Source of the DNA: Methanomassiliicoccales archaeon
GTDB lineage: Archaea > Thermoplasmatota > Thermoplasmata > Methanomassiliicoccales > UBA472
Length of the DNA: 36,968 nucleotides
Direction: 5' to 3'
NCBI GenBank assembly: GCA_036504055.1
Contig: DASXVU010000002.1
Location: 1 to 36,968 of the forward strand
Below the pieces are notes generated by a model. That model saw only the letters and a list, made by a program, of their open reading frames with translations. It searched no databases and was not told the origin of the DNA. How positions within the stretch are numbered: position 1 is the first letter of the stretch; the number at the start of each line of letters is the position of its first letter. The translations under genes and the position numbers were made by a program. Below are positions 16,742 through 24,502 of the stretch, one piece after another.

Positions 16742-17101
16742 TCATTTCTTCTCGAAACCCTCGACCGACGCCGGCAGGCATTCCAACACAGCGGCCAGGC
16801 CGGAAAGGTGAAGGTTCATCGCGACCGCTTCGAGTACCTCATTCCTGGAAGCACCCGCCGTTCTGGCCATCATCGAGTGGAACATGACCCCTCTCGGATT
16901 TCGATTGGCCGTCTGGATGGCGATATTGATCAGCTGTTTGGTCTTCTGATCGAGCCCTTCGAGCCGCCTCTGCGCGTCTACCAGCTGGTCGAATTTGTCT
17001 GCCAATTCCGGGAACTCATCCTTGAACAGCTGCATCGGGTTCTTATCCATGGCCTGCGGAGCGATGTTCTCTCGGATAATTGCTTTGACGCCTCCGGTCA
17101 T
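16742..17101 (-). CDS. Carboxymuconolactone decarboxylase/AhpD-fold protein lacking CxxC
   Basis: A 119-residue all-helical CMD-family protein. T-A-N-R-N-P-R-G-V-M-F-H-S-M-M-A-R-T-A-G-A-S aligns with the AhpD active-site helix, where E-x-x-C-x2-C-x2-H is usual. The histidine (His75) is kept, but the two cysteine positions are Pro69 and Val72; the only Cys is at 108. Thiol peroxidase chemistry is therefore unlikely, and a non-redox role is possible, as in some other CMD proteins. The start overlaps the stop of the PLP gene by ATGA, so the two are translationally coupled. Confidence 0.75.
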   Translation of the reverse strand: MTGGVKAIIRENIAPQAMDKNPMQLFKDEFPELADKFDQLVDAQRRLEGLDQKTKQLINIAIQTANRNPRGVMFHSMMARTAGASRNEVLEAVAMNLHLSGLAAVLECLPASVEGFEKK

Positions 17102-18255
17102 TGATGGCTATTCTTCAGTGCCTGCTCCAGGTCCTCAATCAGATCGTCCTTGTGCTCGATGCCGACCGACAGCCGGATCAGATTGTCGCCGATCCCTGCT
17201 TTCAGCCGTTCCTCCCTCGGCATCATCCTGTGCGTCATGGAGGACGGATGCTCGATCAGCGATTCGACCCCTCCAAGGCTCTCGGCAAGCGCGAATATTC
17301 GTGTCGATTCCGTGAGTTTTATTGCCGATGCGCTGTCATTCACCTCGAAAGAGACCATGCCCGAATATCCTTTCATCTGCCGTTTGGCCAATTCGTGGTC
17401 AGGGTGTGAGTCAAGGCCAGGGAACAAAACCTTCTTGACCAGTTCGTGCGAGGACAGGAAATCGGCGACCGCTCTGGCGTTCTCCTCGTGCCTTTGCATG
17501 CGCAATGCCAGTGTCTTGATGCCCCTCAGCGTCAGGAACACGTCGAAGGGGCCCGGTATGGCTCCGGTAGTCCTCTGATACTTCTTGAGTCTCCCTAGGA
17601 GCTCTTTGTCCTTTGACACCAGGGCCCCTCCGATCACGTCGCTGTGCCCGGCGATGTATTTTGTGGTCGAATGCACGACGACGTCAGCACCCAGATCCAG
17701 AGGGCTCTGGAAATAGGGACTGGCGAAGGTGTTGTCCACCACGACGATGGTATTCGGATTAAGCCGATGGGCATTCTCGGAGATGTACCGTATGTCATAG
17801 ACGCGCAACGTCGGGTTCGTCGGAGTTTCCAGCCATATCATTTCCTTTCCTGCCTTCAGTTCCTGCTCCATCGATCTATGGTCGTGAAAGTCCAGGTAGG
17901 TCACATTCACCCCGAACTGAGGGAAGCATTCATTGAACATCCTGTAGGTGCCGCCGTAGATATCGTTGCATGCGAGCACGCGGTCCCCGGTCTTAAGCAA
18001 GAACAACAGTGCCGTCTCAGCCGCCATGCCTGAACTGAAAGCCAATCCTCCGCTCCCGTTCTCCAGCACGGCCAGGCGCTCCTCCAACGCTGCCCGGGTC
18101 GGATTACCGGCCCTTGAATAGTGATAACCTCCTGGAAGATCGTCCATCTTGTTTCTGGCGAACGTGCTGGAGAGGTGAATGGGAACAACCACATCGCCGT
18201 TCTGGAACCTACCGTGCTCCTCCCCGACATGTATGGCCTTGGTCTCGAAACGCAT
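17098..18255 (-). CDS. Cystathionine gamma-synthase/lyase family PLP enzyme
   Basis: A 385-residue Cys/Met-metabolism PLP enzyme. Y-S-R-A-G-N-P-T-R (46-54) binds the PLP phosphate of the partner subunit, V-D-N-T-F-A-S-P supplies the pyridine-nitrogen Asp, and H-S-T-T-K-Y (Lys199) is the Schiff-base lysine. E-S-L-G-G-V-E-S-L-I-E-H-P and a late R-L-S-V-G-I-E are family constants. Whether it acts as cystathionine gamma-synthase, gamma-lyase or another sulfhydrylase or lyase cannot be settled from motifs. It is coupled to the AhpD-fold gene downstream. The ATG at 18255 is the only start consistent with the family N-terminus. Confidence 0.92.
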   Translation of the reverse strand: MRFETKAIHVGEEHGRFQNGDVVVPIHLSSTFARNKMDDLPGGYHYSRAGNPTRAALEERLAVLENGSGGLAFSSGMAAETALLFLLKTGDRVLACNDIYGGTYRMFNECFPQFGVNVTYLDFHDHRSMEQELKAGKEMIWLETPTNPTLRVYDIRYISENAHRLNPNTIVVVDNTFASPYFQSPLDLGADVVVHSTTKYIAGHSDVIGGALVSKDKELLGRLKKYQRTTGAIPGPFDVFLTLRGIKTLALRMQRHEENARAVADFLSSHELVKKVLFPGLDSHPDHELAKRQMKGYSGMVSFEVNDSASAIKLTESTRIFALAESLGGVESLIEHPSSMTHRMMPREERLKAGIGDNLIRLSVGIEHKDDLIEDLEQALKNSHQ

Positions 18256-18642
18256 GCAAAATCACGTCCGCGATATCAACCGGTCTGCGACGTTAATGTA
18301 CTTTTCATTCAGGGAAGAGGCAATCATCTCTGGGACCGACTTCGTCGGACCATTGACGGACAGAACAGGAAAAAATAGGGGCACTCGGCCAGTGCATGCG
18401 GTCGGTGCCCGTGGGAGCAGCCTCGGTAAGGCATGGCCGCCGTTGACAGCCTATCAGGCCGGGGATCTCAACGTCGGCACCTTCCGATGCCAAGCTAAAT
18501 CGATGAAACTGAGGTTATTTAATCGAAACTGATGTGGTTTCGATTTGTGAACGGTCATTTCCGGATCGAGAAACATTCGATACGTTACATCGCCTCTAGG
18601 AAAGCTATTATGGGGGTCGGTGGATGACATCGACTGATTGCG
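18256..18642. other. Long intergenic region with divergent promoters
   Basis: These 387 nt separate the minus-strand PLP gene from the plus-strand flavoprotein operon. I see no gene: reading frames across it have no family features. It contains the TATA box and palindrome listed separately and, on the minus side, an AAGTACATTAACG stretch about 45 nt before the PLP gene that may be its TATA element. Confidence 0.5.
18515..18545 (+). promoter_or_regulatory. TATA box with perfect palindromic operator
   Basis: TTATTTAA (18515-18522) is followed at once by AATCGAAAC (18521-18529), a 7-nt spacer and GTTTCGATT (18537-18545): a perfect 9-bp inverted repeat between the TATA box and the expected start of transcription. 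A degenerate half-site, ATCGATGAAAC, lies just upstream at 18500. The position fits a repressor site for the flavoprotein operon starting at 18643. Confidence 0.65.
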
Positions 18643-19218
18643 ATGAATGTTCTCATCCTAGACGGGTCGCGGCAATCTATCCCTGCCCTGGAAAATGTCA
18701 AAGCGGAGCTGAGGGAACGGATCGAGGGCAAGGACCATAAGCTGGAAGAGATCGTCCTCCGGGACAACAATATGAGAAGGTGCACTGGGTGTTTCGGATG
18801 CTGGGTAAAACGGCCCGGTCTTTGCGTCTATGAGGATGATAGCCAAAAGGTGGCCAGCTGCATCGCCAACACGCAGTTCATGGTCATGCTCACGCCGATC
18901 ACGTTTGGCGGCTACAGCAGCCTGCTCAAGAACGCGCTCGACCGGCAGATTCAGACGGTCCTACCTTTCTTCAAAAAGACGGAAGGAGAGGTGCACCACG
19001 CCCTGAGATACGAATCATACCCGACAATGTTGGTCGTGGGATCGATCGATAAGGAGGACAAGCTCCATGAGAACGTGTTTGCCAGACTGGCGAAGCGCAA
19101 TTCCATCAACGGACACGCTCCGAAATCCAATTCCCTGGTCGTCTACGACATGGAAACAAGAGAGGAGGTCTCGCACAAGCTCGACCTCGTGCTCGACGGC
19201 ATGGGGGTTCTGCAATGA
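18643..19218 (+). CDS. Flavodoxin-fold NAD(P)H/FMN reductase with Cys motif (iron-sulfur flavoprotein-like)
   Basis: A 191-residue FMN_red-fold protein. The first strand and phosphate loop are L-I-L-D-G-S-R, and C47-T-G-C50-F-G-C53 with C61 forms a compact Cys cluster (C-x2-C-x2-C-x7-C) as in archaeal iron-sulfur flavoproteins. T-P-I-T-F-G-G-Y-S-S is the second FMN loop. Such proteins pass electrons between ferredoxin or NAD(P)H and O2/peroxide or other acceptors; the acceptor here is unknown. It overlaps the next flavodoxin-fold gene by ATGA, so the two probably work as a pair under the palindrome upstream. Confidence 0.82.
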   Translation: MNVLILDGSRQSIPALENVKAELRERIEGKDHKLEEIVLRDNNMRRCTGCFGCWVKRPGLCVYEDDSQKVASCIANTQFMVMLTPITFGGYSSLLKNALDRQIQTVLPFFKKTEGEVHHALRYESYPTMLVVGSIDKEDKLHENVFARLAKRNSINGHAPKSNSLVVYDMETREEVSHKLDLVLDGMGVLQ

Positions 19219-19889
19219 CCCTCAAGAGCGCGTTGCTCCTCATCGGGAGTCCGAAACCCAAAGGCGGTACCTCCATGGTCATGGCGGAATACCTCGCCTC
19301 CAGGCTGAGGGAGATCAATGTCGAGGTGGAGATCAAGCATATACACCAGGCGATCGATGGTGGCAAGGAGGACGATCTATTCGAGGCCGTCGACCGAGCT
19401 GAAGCGGCAGTCCTGTTGTCCCCATTGTATGTGGACAGCCTACCATCGGGGGTGATCCATTTCTTTGAGCTGTTCCTGGAGAGAAAGGGACCGAAAGGCG
19501 GCAAAGGCAAGCCGTTGTACGCCATCATCAATTCAGGATTCCCAGAATCCGTCCAGAGCACTGTTGCGCTGGAAATATGTGTGCTTTTCGCACGGGACAC
19601 AGGATTCACCTGGAACGGAGGCGGAGCGCTGGGGGCGGGACCGATACTTGAGGGTAAGACCCTGGAGGAGTCCGGTGGGCGCACCAAGAACCTCAGGGCA
19701 GGGCTGGCCCTATTGGCAGTATCGATGTCACTGGGAGGTGGGCTTTCGAAGCAGGCGAGGGACCTGATCGGCAGGCCGCTGGTCCCGAAGTTCCTCTACG
19801 TGTATTTCAGCAACAAGATGTGGAAAAAAACGGCCGAAGCGAACGGGGTGGGCGATAGGCTCTATGACCGACCGCTGGCCAACAAATGA
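19215..19889 (+). CDS. Flavodoxin-fold NAD(P)H-dependent oxidoreductase
   Basis: A 224-residue protein starting with a flavodoxin-like strand and phosphate-binding loop, L-L-L-I-G-S-P-K-P-K-G-G-T-S, and a second loop S-P-L-Y-V-D-S-L-P-S. It has no Cys cluster, unlike its upstream partner. The last 60 residues are basic and amphipathic, with L-Y-V-Y-F-S-N-K-M-W-K-K near the end, and could associate with a membrane or the partner. Start by ATGA overlap with the previous gene. Exact substrate unknown. Confidence 0.78.
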   Translation: MTLKSALLLIGSPKPKGGTSMVMAEYLASRLREINVEVEIKHIHQAIDGGKEDDLFEAVDRAEAAVLLSPLYVDSLPSGVIHFFELFLERKGPKGGKGKPLYAIINSGFPESVQSTVALEICVLFARDTGFTWNGGGALGAGPILEGKTLEESGGRTKNLRAGLALLAVSMSLGGGLSKQARDLIGRPLVPKFLYVYFSNKMWKKTAEANGVGDRLYDRPLANK

Positions 19890-19988
19890 AAGCCTGCGAT
19901 ACCTTCAAAAAGGGCTTGACATATTCTAACACGCTCCGTCATCTCCCTGGAGGGCAGGTGATGGAATGAGATTGATCGAGGCATCATA

Positions 19989-20918
19989 ATGGCAAACAAA
20001 CCGATGGTCTGGATGGACGGCAAGATGGTCGAACAGGACAAGGCTTACGTGCCGCTAATGTCCCATGCCCTGCACTATGGCAGCGGCGTCTTCGAGGGCA
20101 TACGCCTGTATGATACGAAAAAGGGGCGGGCCATCTTTCGGCTGCAGGACCACATCGTCCGTCTGTTCAACTCATCAAAGATTCTGGACATGAAGATCCC
20201 TTACACCGTCGAGGAGATATGCGAAGCGACCCGTGAGGTGGTCAGGCAGACCAAGACGGACATTGACTACATACGTCCGATCGCATACTATGGGCTGGGC
20301 GAGCCAGGCAAGATCGTCCTTAACCCAGCGAAGTTCAAGGTGAACGTCGCAGTGGCCACCGCGAAGATGGGGACCTACATGGGCAAGGAACAGCTGGAGA
20401 AGGGAGCCAACATCATGACCTCCTCCTGGGAGAAGCCTTCGAACAAGTCCACATCGCTACAGGCCAAGATCTGCGGCAACTATGTGAACTCGGTCATCGC
20501 CAAGATCGAGTCCAATCAGCACGGGGCGGATGAAGCGCTCATGCTGAACTCGAACGGGACCGTCGCGGAAGGACCGGGCGAGAACATGTTCATCGTCCGG
20601 CACGGAAAGCTCATCACCCCGCCGATAACCGCGGGCGTCCTGGAAGGAGTGACCAAGGACTCCGTAATCACCATCGCCAAAGATCTTAAGATCGAGGTCG
20701 TTGAGCGCGACATCACCAGAGGAGAGATATTCATCGCCGACGAGTTCTTCATGACCGGCACCGCGGCAGAGGTCACTCCCTGCAGCTACCTGGACGGACG
20801 CATGATCGGGGACGGAAAGGCAGGGCCCATCACCAAGAAACTCCAGACCGCGTTCTTCAAGGCCGCCAGAGGCCAGGACAAGAAGTATGACAAGTGGCTC
20901 GACTACGTTGACCAGTAA
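19989..20918 (+). CDS. ilvE: Branched-chain amino acid aminotransferase
   Basis: A 309-residue fold-type IV PLP aminotransferase catalysing the last step of valine, leucine and isoleucine synthesis with glutamate. Visible: H-Y-G-S-G-V-F-E-G-I-R near residue 29, the catalytic lysine in Q-A-K-I-C-G-N-Y-V-N-S (Lys160), E-G-P-G-E-N-M-F, and T-G-T-A-A-E-V-T-P near 257. The F-E-G-I-R and T-A-A-E-V-T-P pair fits IlvE better than D-amino-acid aminotransferase or aminodeoxychorismate lyase. It stands as a single gene about 100 nt after the flavoprotein operon, with a TATA-like ATATTCTAAC near 19921. Confidence 0.94.
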   Translation: MANKPMVWMDGKMVEQDKAYVPLMSHALHYGSGVFEGIRLYDTKKGRAIFRLQDHIVRLFNSSKILDMKIPYTVEEICEATREVVRQTKTDIDYIRPIAYYGLGEPGKIVLNPAKFKVNVAVATAKMGTYMGKEQLEKGANIMTSSWEKPSNKSTSLQAKICGNYVNSVIAKIESNQHGADEALMLNSNGTVAEGPGENMFIVRHGKLITPPITAGVLEGVTKDSVITIAKDLKIEVVERDITRGEIFIADEFFMTGTAAEVTPCSYLDGRMIGDGKAGPITKKLQTAFFKAARGQDKKYDKWLDYVDQ

Positions 20919-20970
20919 GGCGCATGGGCCGGGTGATCCCCGGTCGCCGCCAAACACATTCCATCTATTC

Positions 20971-21648
20971 TTACTGATCCGGTTTTTCGGAGTTGTTGCG
21001 GACCTTATATCTCAGGTACAGCAGACCGCCTTCGTATTTTTTGGTGCCTAGCAGGTCCATCTCTATCGCTTTGTCCTCATCTCCCAGATCGGGGGCGATG
21101 AACATTGAACGGTTCGTACTTCCTCCCACTGCTAAGGGATGGATCAACAGGTGCACCTCAGAGACCAGCTTCTGACGCAGAAGCGCACCGTTCAAGTTAC
21201 CCCCGCTGTCCACCCTGATCCTTTTGGCGCCGAACTCCGTTCCTAGCCACTCCAGGGCCACGGTCAGGTCCACACGGTCATCCCCGAACGAGGCGTATCT
21301 GACCTTCCTTTCCTTCAGGTACTCCAAGTATTCCTTCGGTGTCGAGGCGGAGACCAGCGCCACCGCTTCCTTCCAGTACGGTTGATTTCGAAGATTGTTC
21401 CAGCACCTGATGCGGCCTTTACCGTCGACGATCGCGACGGTCAGTCTCTTATCTTTCGGATCGTTCTTTGGAACATAGGCGTCCGCATCGGTGTCCGTCA
21501 GGCCCGCTGATACTATCGTCTCGCTGCCAACCAAGATCACCTCCGTATTCATCTTGGCCGCGATCGAATAGTACGTTCCAATGTCGAAACTGCAATGGTC
21601 CATTCTTCCATCTGCGCTCACTGCGTTATAAACGACGACTTCCGGCAT
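20971..21648 (-). CDS. RibD C-terminal-type reductase (archaeal riboflavin pathway reductase candidate)
   Basis: A 225-residue RibD_C (DHFR-like) protein. The N-terminus V-V-V-Y-N-A-V-S-A-D-G-R-M and the late S-E-V-H-L-L-I-H-P-L-A-V-G-G motif are typical; V-D-S-G-G-N-L-N-G-A-L-L matches the NADPH-binding G-G-x-x-L-N segment of archaeal diaminohydroxyphosphoribosyl-pyrimidine reductase. That enzyme acts early in archaeal riboflavin and F420 synthesis. There are no other rib genes here, so a general RibD-family reductase remains possible. ATG 21648 is preferred to the adjacent GTG at 21651. Confidence 0.8.
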   Translation of the reverse strand: MPEVVVYNAVSADGRMDHCSFDIGTYYSIAAKMNTEVILVGSETIVSAGLTDTDADAYVPKNDPKDKRLTVAIVDGKGRIRCWNNLRNQPYWKEAVALVSASTPKEYLEYLKERKVRYASFGDDRVDLTVALEWLGTEFGAKRIRVDSGGNLNGALLRQKLVSEVHLLIHPLAVGGSTNRSMFIAPDLGDEDKAIEMDLLGTKKYEGGLLYLRYKVRNNSEKPDQ

Positions 21649-21821
21649 CACTTAGATCCCCAAAATTAATACCGATCGTCCTTTCAAATCGTTTTGTATC
21701 GCATCGTTGAAAGTGCTCATTCCACTTAAACGAAGGTCTGGGGATTCGGGATTTTTATCATGTTGATCTTCCAGTCAAGAATGAATATCTGTTCTGCGTT
21801 GTTCCCAGCGCTGGTGAACCA

Positions 21822-22502
21822 TTGGACGAGAGGCAGATATCCCTCCTCCTTGAAGGAGGTAAATTCGACACTGTCAAGCTTGTGGTAAGGCACGCGGAGC
21901 GGCCGCTTTACAGGACCGCGAAAGCTCCCAACGGTGTTAGCATAACGGAGAAAGGCATGAGGGACGCGGAGAGACTGGGCGTCATTCTTGAGAGGAATGG
22001 TATCAGGATGGACGGATGTTCCTCCAGCATTGTCCGCCGTTGTATCCAGACAGCGGAACTCATCGCTTCCGGCAATCGATACCGACAGCCCCTGGTGACC
22101 AGCGATTCCCTTGGCGGTTCCCCGCTCTTCATGGACGACAGCGAAGCGCTGGACAGAACGCTGGACACCTGTTCGATCGAGGACATCATCGGCAGGCAGC
22201 TGGCGAAGGACAAGGTGGCCGGTCTGAAGGATGTCGAGACCGGCCTAAGGATATTCATGGGCAGGGTGCTCGCCGATCCATCCAGGTCATTCGAGGTCTT
22301 CGTCAGTCACGACCTCTTCGTATGCCCTTCCGTCCACTATCTGACCGCTACACCGTTCTCGACCGAAGGCTATACCGGTTTTCTGGAAGGGTTCTTCATC
22401 GCCGTTCGCGACGATCGGACCAAGATCCTATGGAACTCCCGGTGGTACGACGTCACGGACCGGCTAGGCCGTTTGTTCTCCCGGGGCGATGGCTCAGAGT
22501 AA
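21822..22502 (+). CDS. Histidine phosphatase superfamily protein
   Basis: A 226-residue phosphoglycerate-mutase-like phosphatase. R-H-A-E-R at 23-27 carries the phosphohistidine (His24), S-S-x-V-R-R-C-I-Q-T-A at about 68-78 supplies the second arginine, and V-S-H-D (His163) the second histidine. The substrate is unknown. The only in-frame canonical start near the motif is a TTG at 21822, five nt after GGTGA, which supports it; the frame is open further upstream without ATG or GTG. A TATA candidate, GATTTTTATCA, is at about 21750. Confidence 0.82.
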   Translation: MDERQISLLLEGGKFDTVKLVVRHAERPLYRTAKAPNGVSITEKGMRDAERLGVILERNGIRMDGCSSSIVRRCIQTAELIASGNRYRQPLVTSDSLGGSPLFMDDSEALDRTLDTCSIEDIIGRQLAKDKVAGLKDVETGLRIFMGRVLADPSRSFEVFVSHDLFVCPSVHYLTATPFSTEGYTGFLEGFFIAVRDDRTKILWNSRWYDVTDRLGRLFSRGDGSE

Positions 22503-22562
22503 AGACGCCGATAATTCGGCCATATATATGGTTTGAAACGGTCGTCCCATGGGCCATGAACC

Positions 22563-24176
22563 TCACTGAGGGGCGGTCATTCTGTCCTCCGTCTTCCATC
22601 TCCGGCTTTCAAGGTACCATCCGATCGCTAGCGCCGCGATCGACAGAGGCATTGCGATCACGATAGGATCGATGACCTGCCAGGGATTTCCCAGGACCGC
22701 ATCATTTCCGGTAATGAATTTGCTGATCCCAAGCGGCTGGGATTCAGCGACGTGTACGAAGACCGTCCACAGGAACCATGCGGTGACCCCGACGACCAGG
22801 CTTGCTTTCGCTCCGATGAGCGAGACCCTTTTCGAGAAAAGTGCATGAGTGAATAACGGCAGGAAAGAGACCGCGCAGATCCCCATGAACATGGCCGTCG
22901 CCCGGGCGATGATGCTTCCAGGCATCACAAATGCCAACGCCACGCTAGCGATGATCATAACTCCGGTGCCAAGCTTGGTCGCGGTCATCGAGGATCTTGC
23001 CTGGCTGATCTTCTCATACGGGTCTTTGGCCTTGCGGTTCTTCAGGTGTATCCAAAGGTCATGGCCAGCGGCCGACCCCATGGTGTGGAAGATTGAACTG
23101 AGCGTTGACATGGCCGCTGCCAAGAGAGTCAGCATGAACAGGACGATGATGATATCCGGCATGGACGAGTTGATGAAAAGAGGAATGATCTTATCGGTAT
23201 TGCCGGCCACTTCCGGCTGGGCCAGCGCGATCTTTCCGGTCTGTTGATAGAAATAGACATTGGTCAATGCCCCGACGGTGAAGGCGACCCCCGTCATCAT
23301 GATTATGAACACTCCTCCGATCGGGACCGCCCGGTTCAGCGCCTTCGAGTCCTTGGCGGTCATGAAGCGGACTATGAGCTGCGGCTGCGCAAGCACGCCG
23401 ATACCCACGCCCATGACTATGGTGGTGATCATCTTTAGCCAAACTGTGGAACCGAAGGTCGGCATCGATGTCCATCCGGTCATTCCTGCACTGGCAAGTC
23501 CGGACGGGACAAGGCTGGACATGTTCGTCAATGCTGTATGGGCGGTTGTCACTCCCCCGAGCATGCTATAGGTAAGGATCAGGACCGCGGTCATCCCTAC
23601 CATCATCAGGATTCCCTGGAAGGCATCGGTGTACATGACACCCAGCAACCCTCCGAAGACGACATATAAGGCCGTTATGACGGCAAATCCGATCAATGCC
23701 CATTCGTATGGAACGCCCAGGACCACATTTATGAAGGAAGCTCCGCCGATAATGACCGCCGATGAATACAATGGCATCGACACCAGGATGAGAATGCTCG
23801 TCGAATACTGCATGAACGGTGATTGGAATCTCTTTCCCAGAAGGTCCGGGAAGGTGAGAGCGTTGAGCCTATGGCCCAGACGACGGGTCGGTTTCCCGAA
23901 CACGATGAACGCCACCAGTATGCCCACCCCGATATTAAGCACAGTGAGCCAGATCACTCCCATGCCCAGCTGGGCGGCCACTCCGCCGAACCCGACAATG
24001 GCCGATGTACTGATGAAGGTGGCCCCATACGAAAGTCCGATGATCCAAGGGCTGACCTCCCTTCCGGCGACCAGAAAATGATCGCCACTCTTTGTCTTCT
24101 TCCAGGCGAGGTAAGCCAGGAACAAAGTGATCGCGATGTAGATTGCGGTAAAGACCCAAAACAATACGGTGTCCAT
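22563..24176 (-). CDS. Sodium:solute symporter (SSS family), copy 1
   Basis: A 537-residue SSS-family transporter with about 13 spans. The family patterns include G-L-S-Y-G-A-T-F-I-S-T-S-A near residue 48 (sodium-site region), F-G-K-P-T-R-R-L-G, V-V-F-G-G-L-L-G-V-M-Y-T-D and Q-P-Q-L-I-V-R-F-M-T-A-K-D-S-K. The neighbourhood (two aryl-CoA ligases, shared promoter motif) suggests a carboxylate or aromatic acid substrate, but this is inference. It begins 1 nt after a 36-aa microprotein stop and must be cotranslated with it. Strong similarity to copy 2 shows a local duplication of the whole microprotein-transporter unit. Confidence 0.92.
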   Translation of the reverse strand: MDTVLFWVFTAIYIAITLFLAYLAWKKTKSGDHFLVAGREVSPWIIGLSYGATFISTSAIVGFGGVAAQLGMGVIWLTVLNIGVGILVAFIVFGKPTRRLGHRLNALTFPDLLGKRFQSPFMQYSTSILILVSMPLYSSAVIIGGASFINVVLGVPYEWALIGFAVITALYVVFGGLLGVMYTDAFQGILMMVGMTAVLILTYSMLGGVTTAHTALTNMSSLVPSGLASAGMTGWTSMPTFGSTVWLKMITTIVMGVGIGVLAQPQLIVRFMTAKDSKALNRAVPIGGVFIIMMTGVAFTVGALTNVYFYQQTGKIALAQPEVAGNTDKIIPLFINSSMPDIIIVLFMLTLLAAAMSTLSSIFHTMGSAAGHDLWIHLKNRKAKDPYEKISQARSSMTATKLGTGVMIIASVALAFVMPGSIIARATAMFMGICAVSFLPLFTHALFSKRVSLIGAKASLVVGVTAWFLWTVFVHVAESQPLGISKFITGNDAVLGNPWQVIDPIVIAMPLSIAALAIGWYLESRRWKTEDRMTAPQ

Positions 24177-24177
24177 C

Positions 24178-24288
24178 CTAATCGTCCTCCTTATTCCACA
24201 TCATAACACCGTATGCCACGCAAAAGGCTGCCAGCCCAATAGCAATGGCATATGCTATCTGAATCTGTACGTCAACTATTCCGAACAC
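24178..24288 (-). CDS. Symporter-associated microprotein 1 (36 aa, single span)
   Basis: A short frame not normally called. It starts at GTG 24288 with AAAGGAGGGGG just ahead, and ends at 24178, one nt before the symporter ATG. It encodes M-F-G-I-V-D-V-Q-I, a membrane span, then Y-G-V-M-M-W-N-K-E-D-D. A paralogue with the same plan precedes the second symporter. Conserved start (F-G-I), central Cys, Y-G and W-N-K-E ends, and identical 1-nt spacing argue for a real gene. I recall a family of small symporter accessory proteins of this type; the role, probably assembly or stability of the transporter, is inferred. Confidence 0.82.
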   Translation of the reverse strand: MFGIVDVQIQIAYAIAIGLAAFCVAYGVMMWNKEDD

Positions 24289-24356
24289 CGAATCCCCCTC
24301 CTTTGAATGTGCAGACCCCTGATGGTGTGATATCCAGTCAGTGGTGAAACTTCACA

Positions 24357-24399
24357 TTCATTGAGAACCAGTCAAGCGATGGTTCACATTCTCAATGAA
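24357..24399. repeat. Inverted repeat in symporter-1 leader
   Basis: TTCATTGAGAA (24357-24367) and TTCTCAATGAA (24389-24399) form a perfect 11-bp inverted repeat with a 21-nt spacer. In the direction of the symporter gene it starts just after the TATA box, so it could be an operator around the transcription start or an early leader hairpin. GTGAA-ac-TTCAC directly beside it adds a second small palindrome. Confidence 0.6.
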
Positions 24400-24409
24400 A
24401 TAAACTGAG

Positions 24410-24447
24410 ATTATTTAAATGTTACATGCTAGTCCGGAACATGATAC
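24410..24447 (-). promoter_or_regulatory. Symporter-1 promoter: TATA box with CATG-type operator (site A)
   Basis: On the minus strand ATTTAAATAA (24419-24410) is the TATA box. Directly upstream lies an imperfect palindrome written on the plus strand as GTTACATG (24421-24428), 11 nt, CATGATAC (24440-24447). The symporter-2 promoter has the same half-sites, spacer length and abutting TATA box. Confidence 0.6.
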
Positions 24448-24478
24448 CTCGTAGCAAGCATTATGAACCAAGAAATAA

Positions 24479-24499
24479 GCCCCTTGCGGGGCAAAAAAA
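24479..24499 (-). terminator. Hairpin plus T-run after symporter 2
   Basis: GCCCC (24479-24483), TTGC, GGGGC (24488-24492) then seven A on the plus strand. Read in the direction of the minus-strand gene this is a T7 run followed by a hairpin and TTATTT, four nt after the stop: probable terminator, since archaeal termination depends mainly on T-runs. Confidence 0.5.
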
Positions 24500-24502
24500 T
24501 GT

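Noticed and set aside
19916-19930. TTGACA followed by TATTCT before ilvE, resembling a bacterial promoter
   Set aside because: The spacing is far too short for a -35/-10 pair, and the rest of the window shows archaeal TATA-type promoters. ATATTCTAAC may serve as a weak TATA box.
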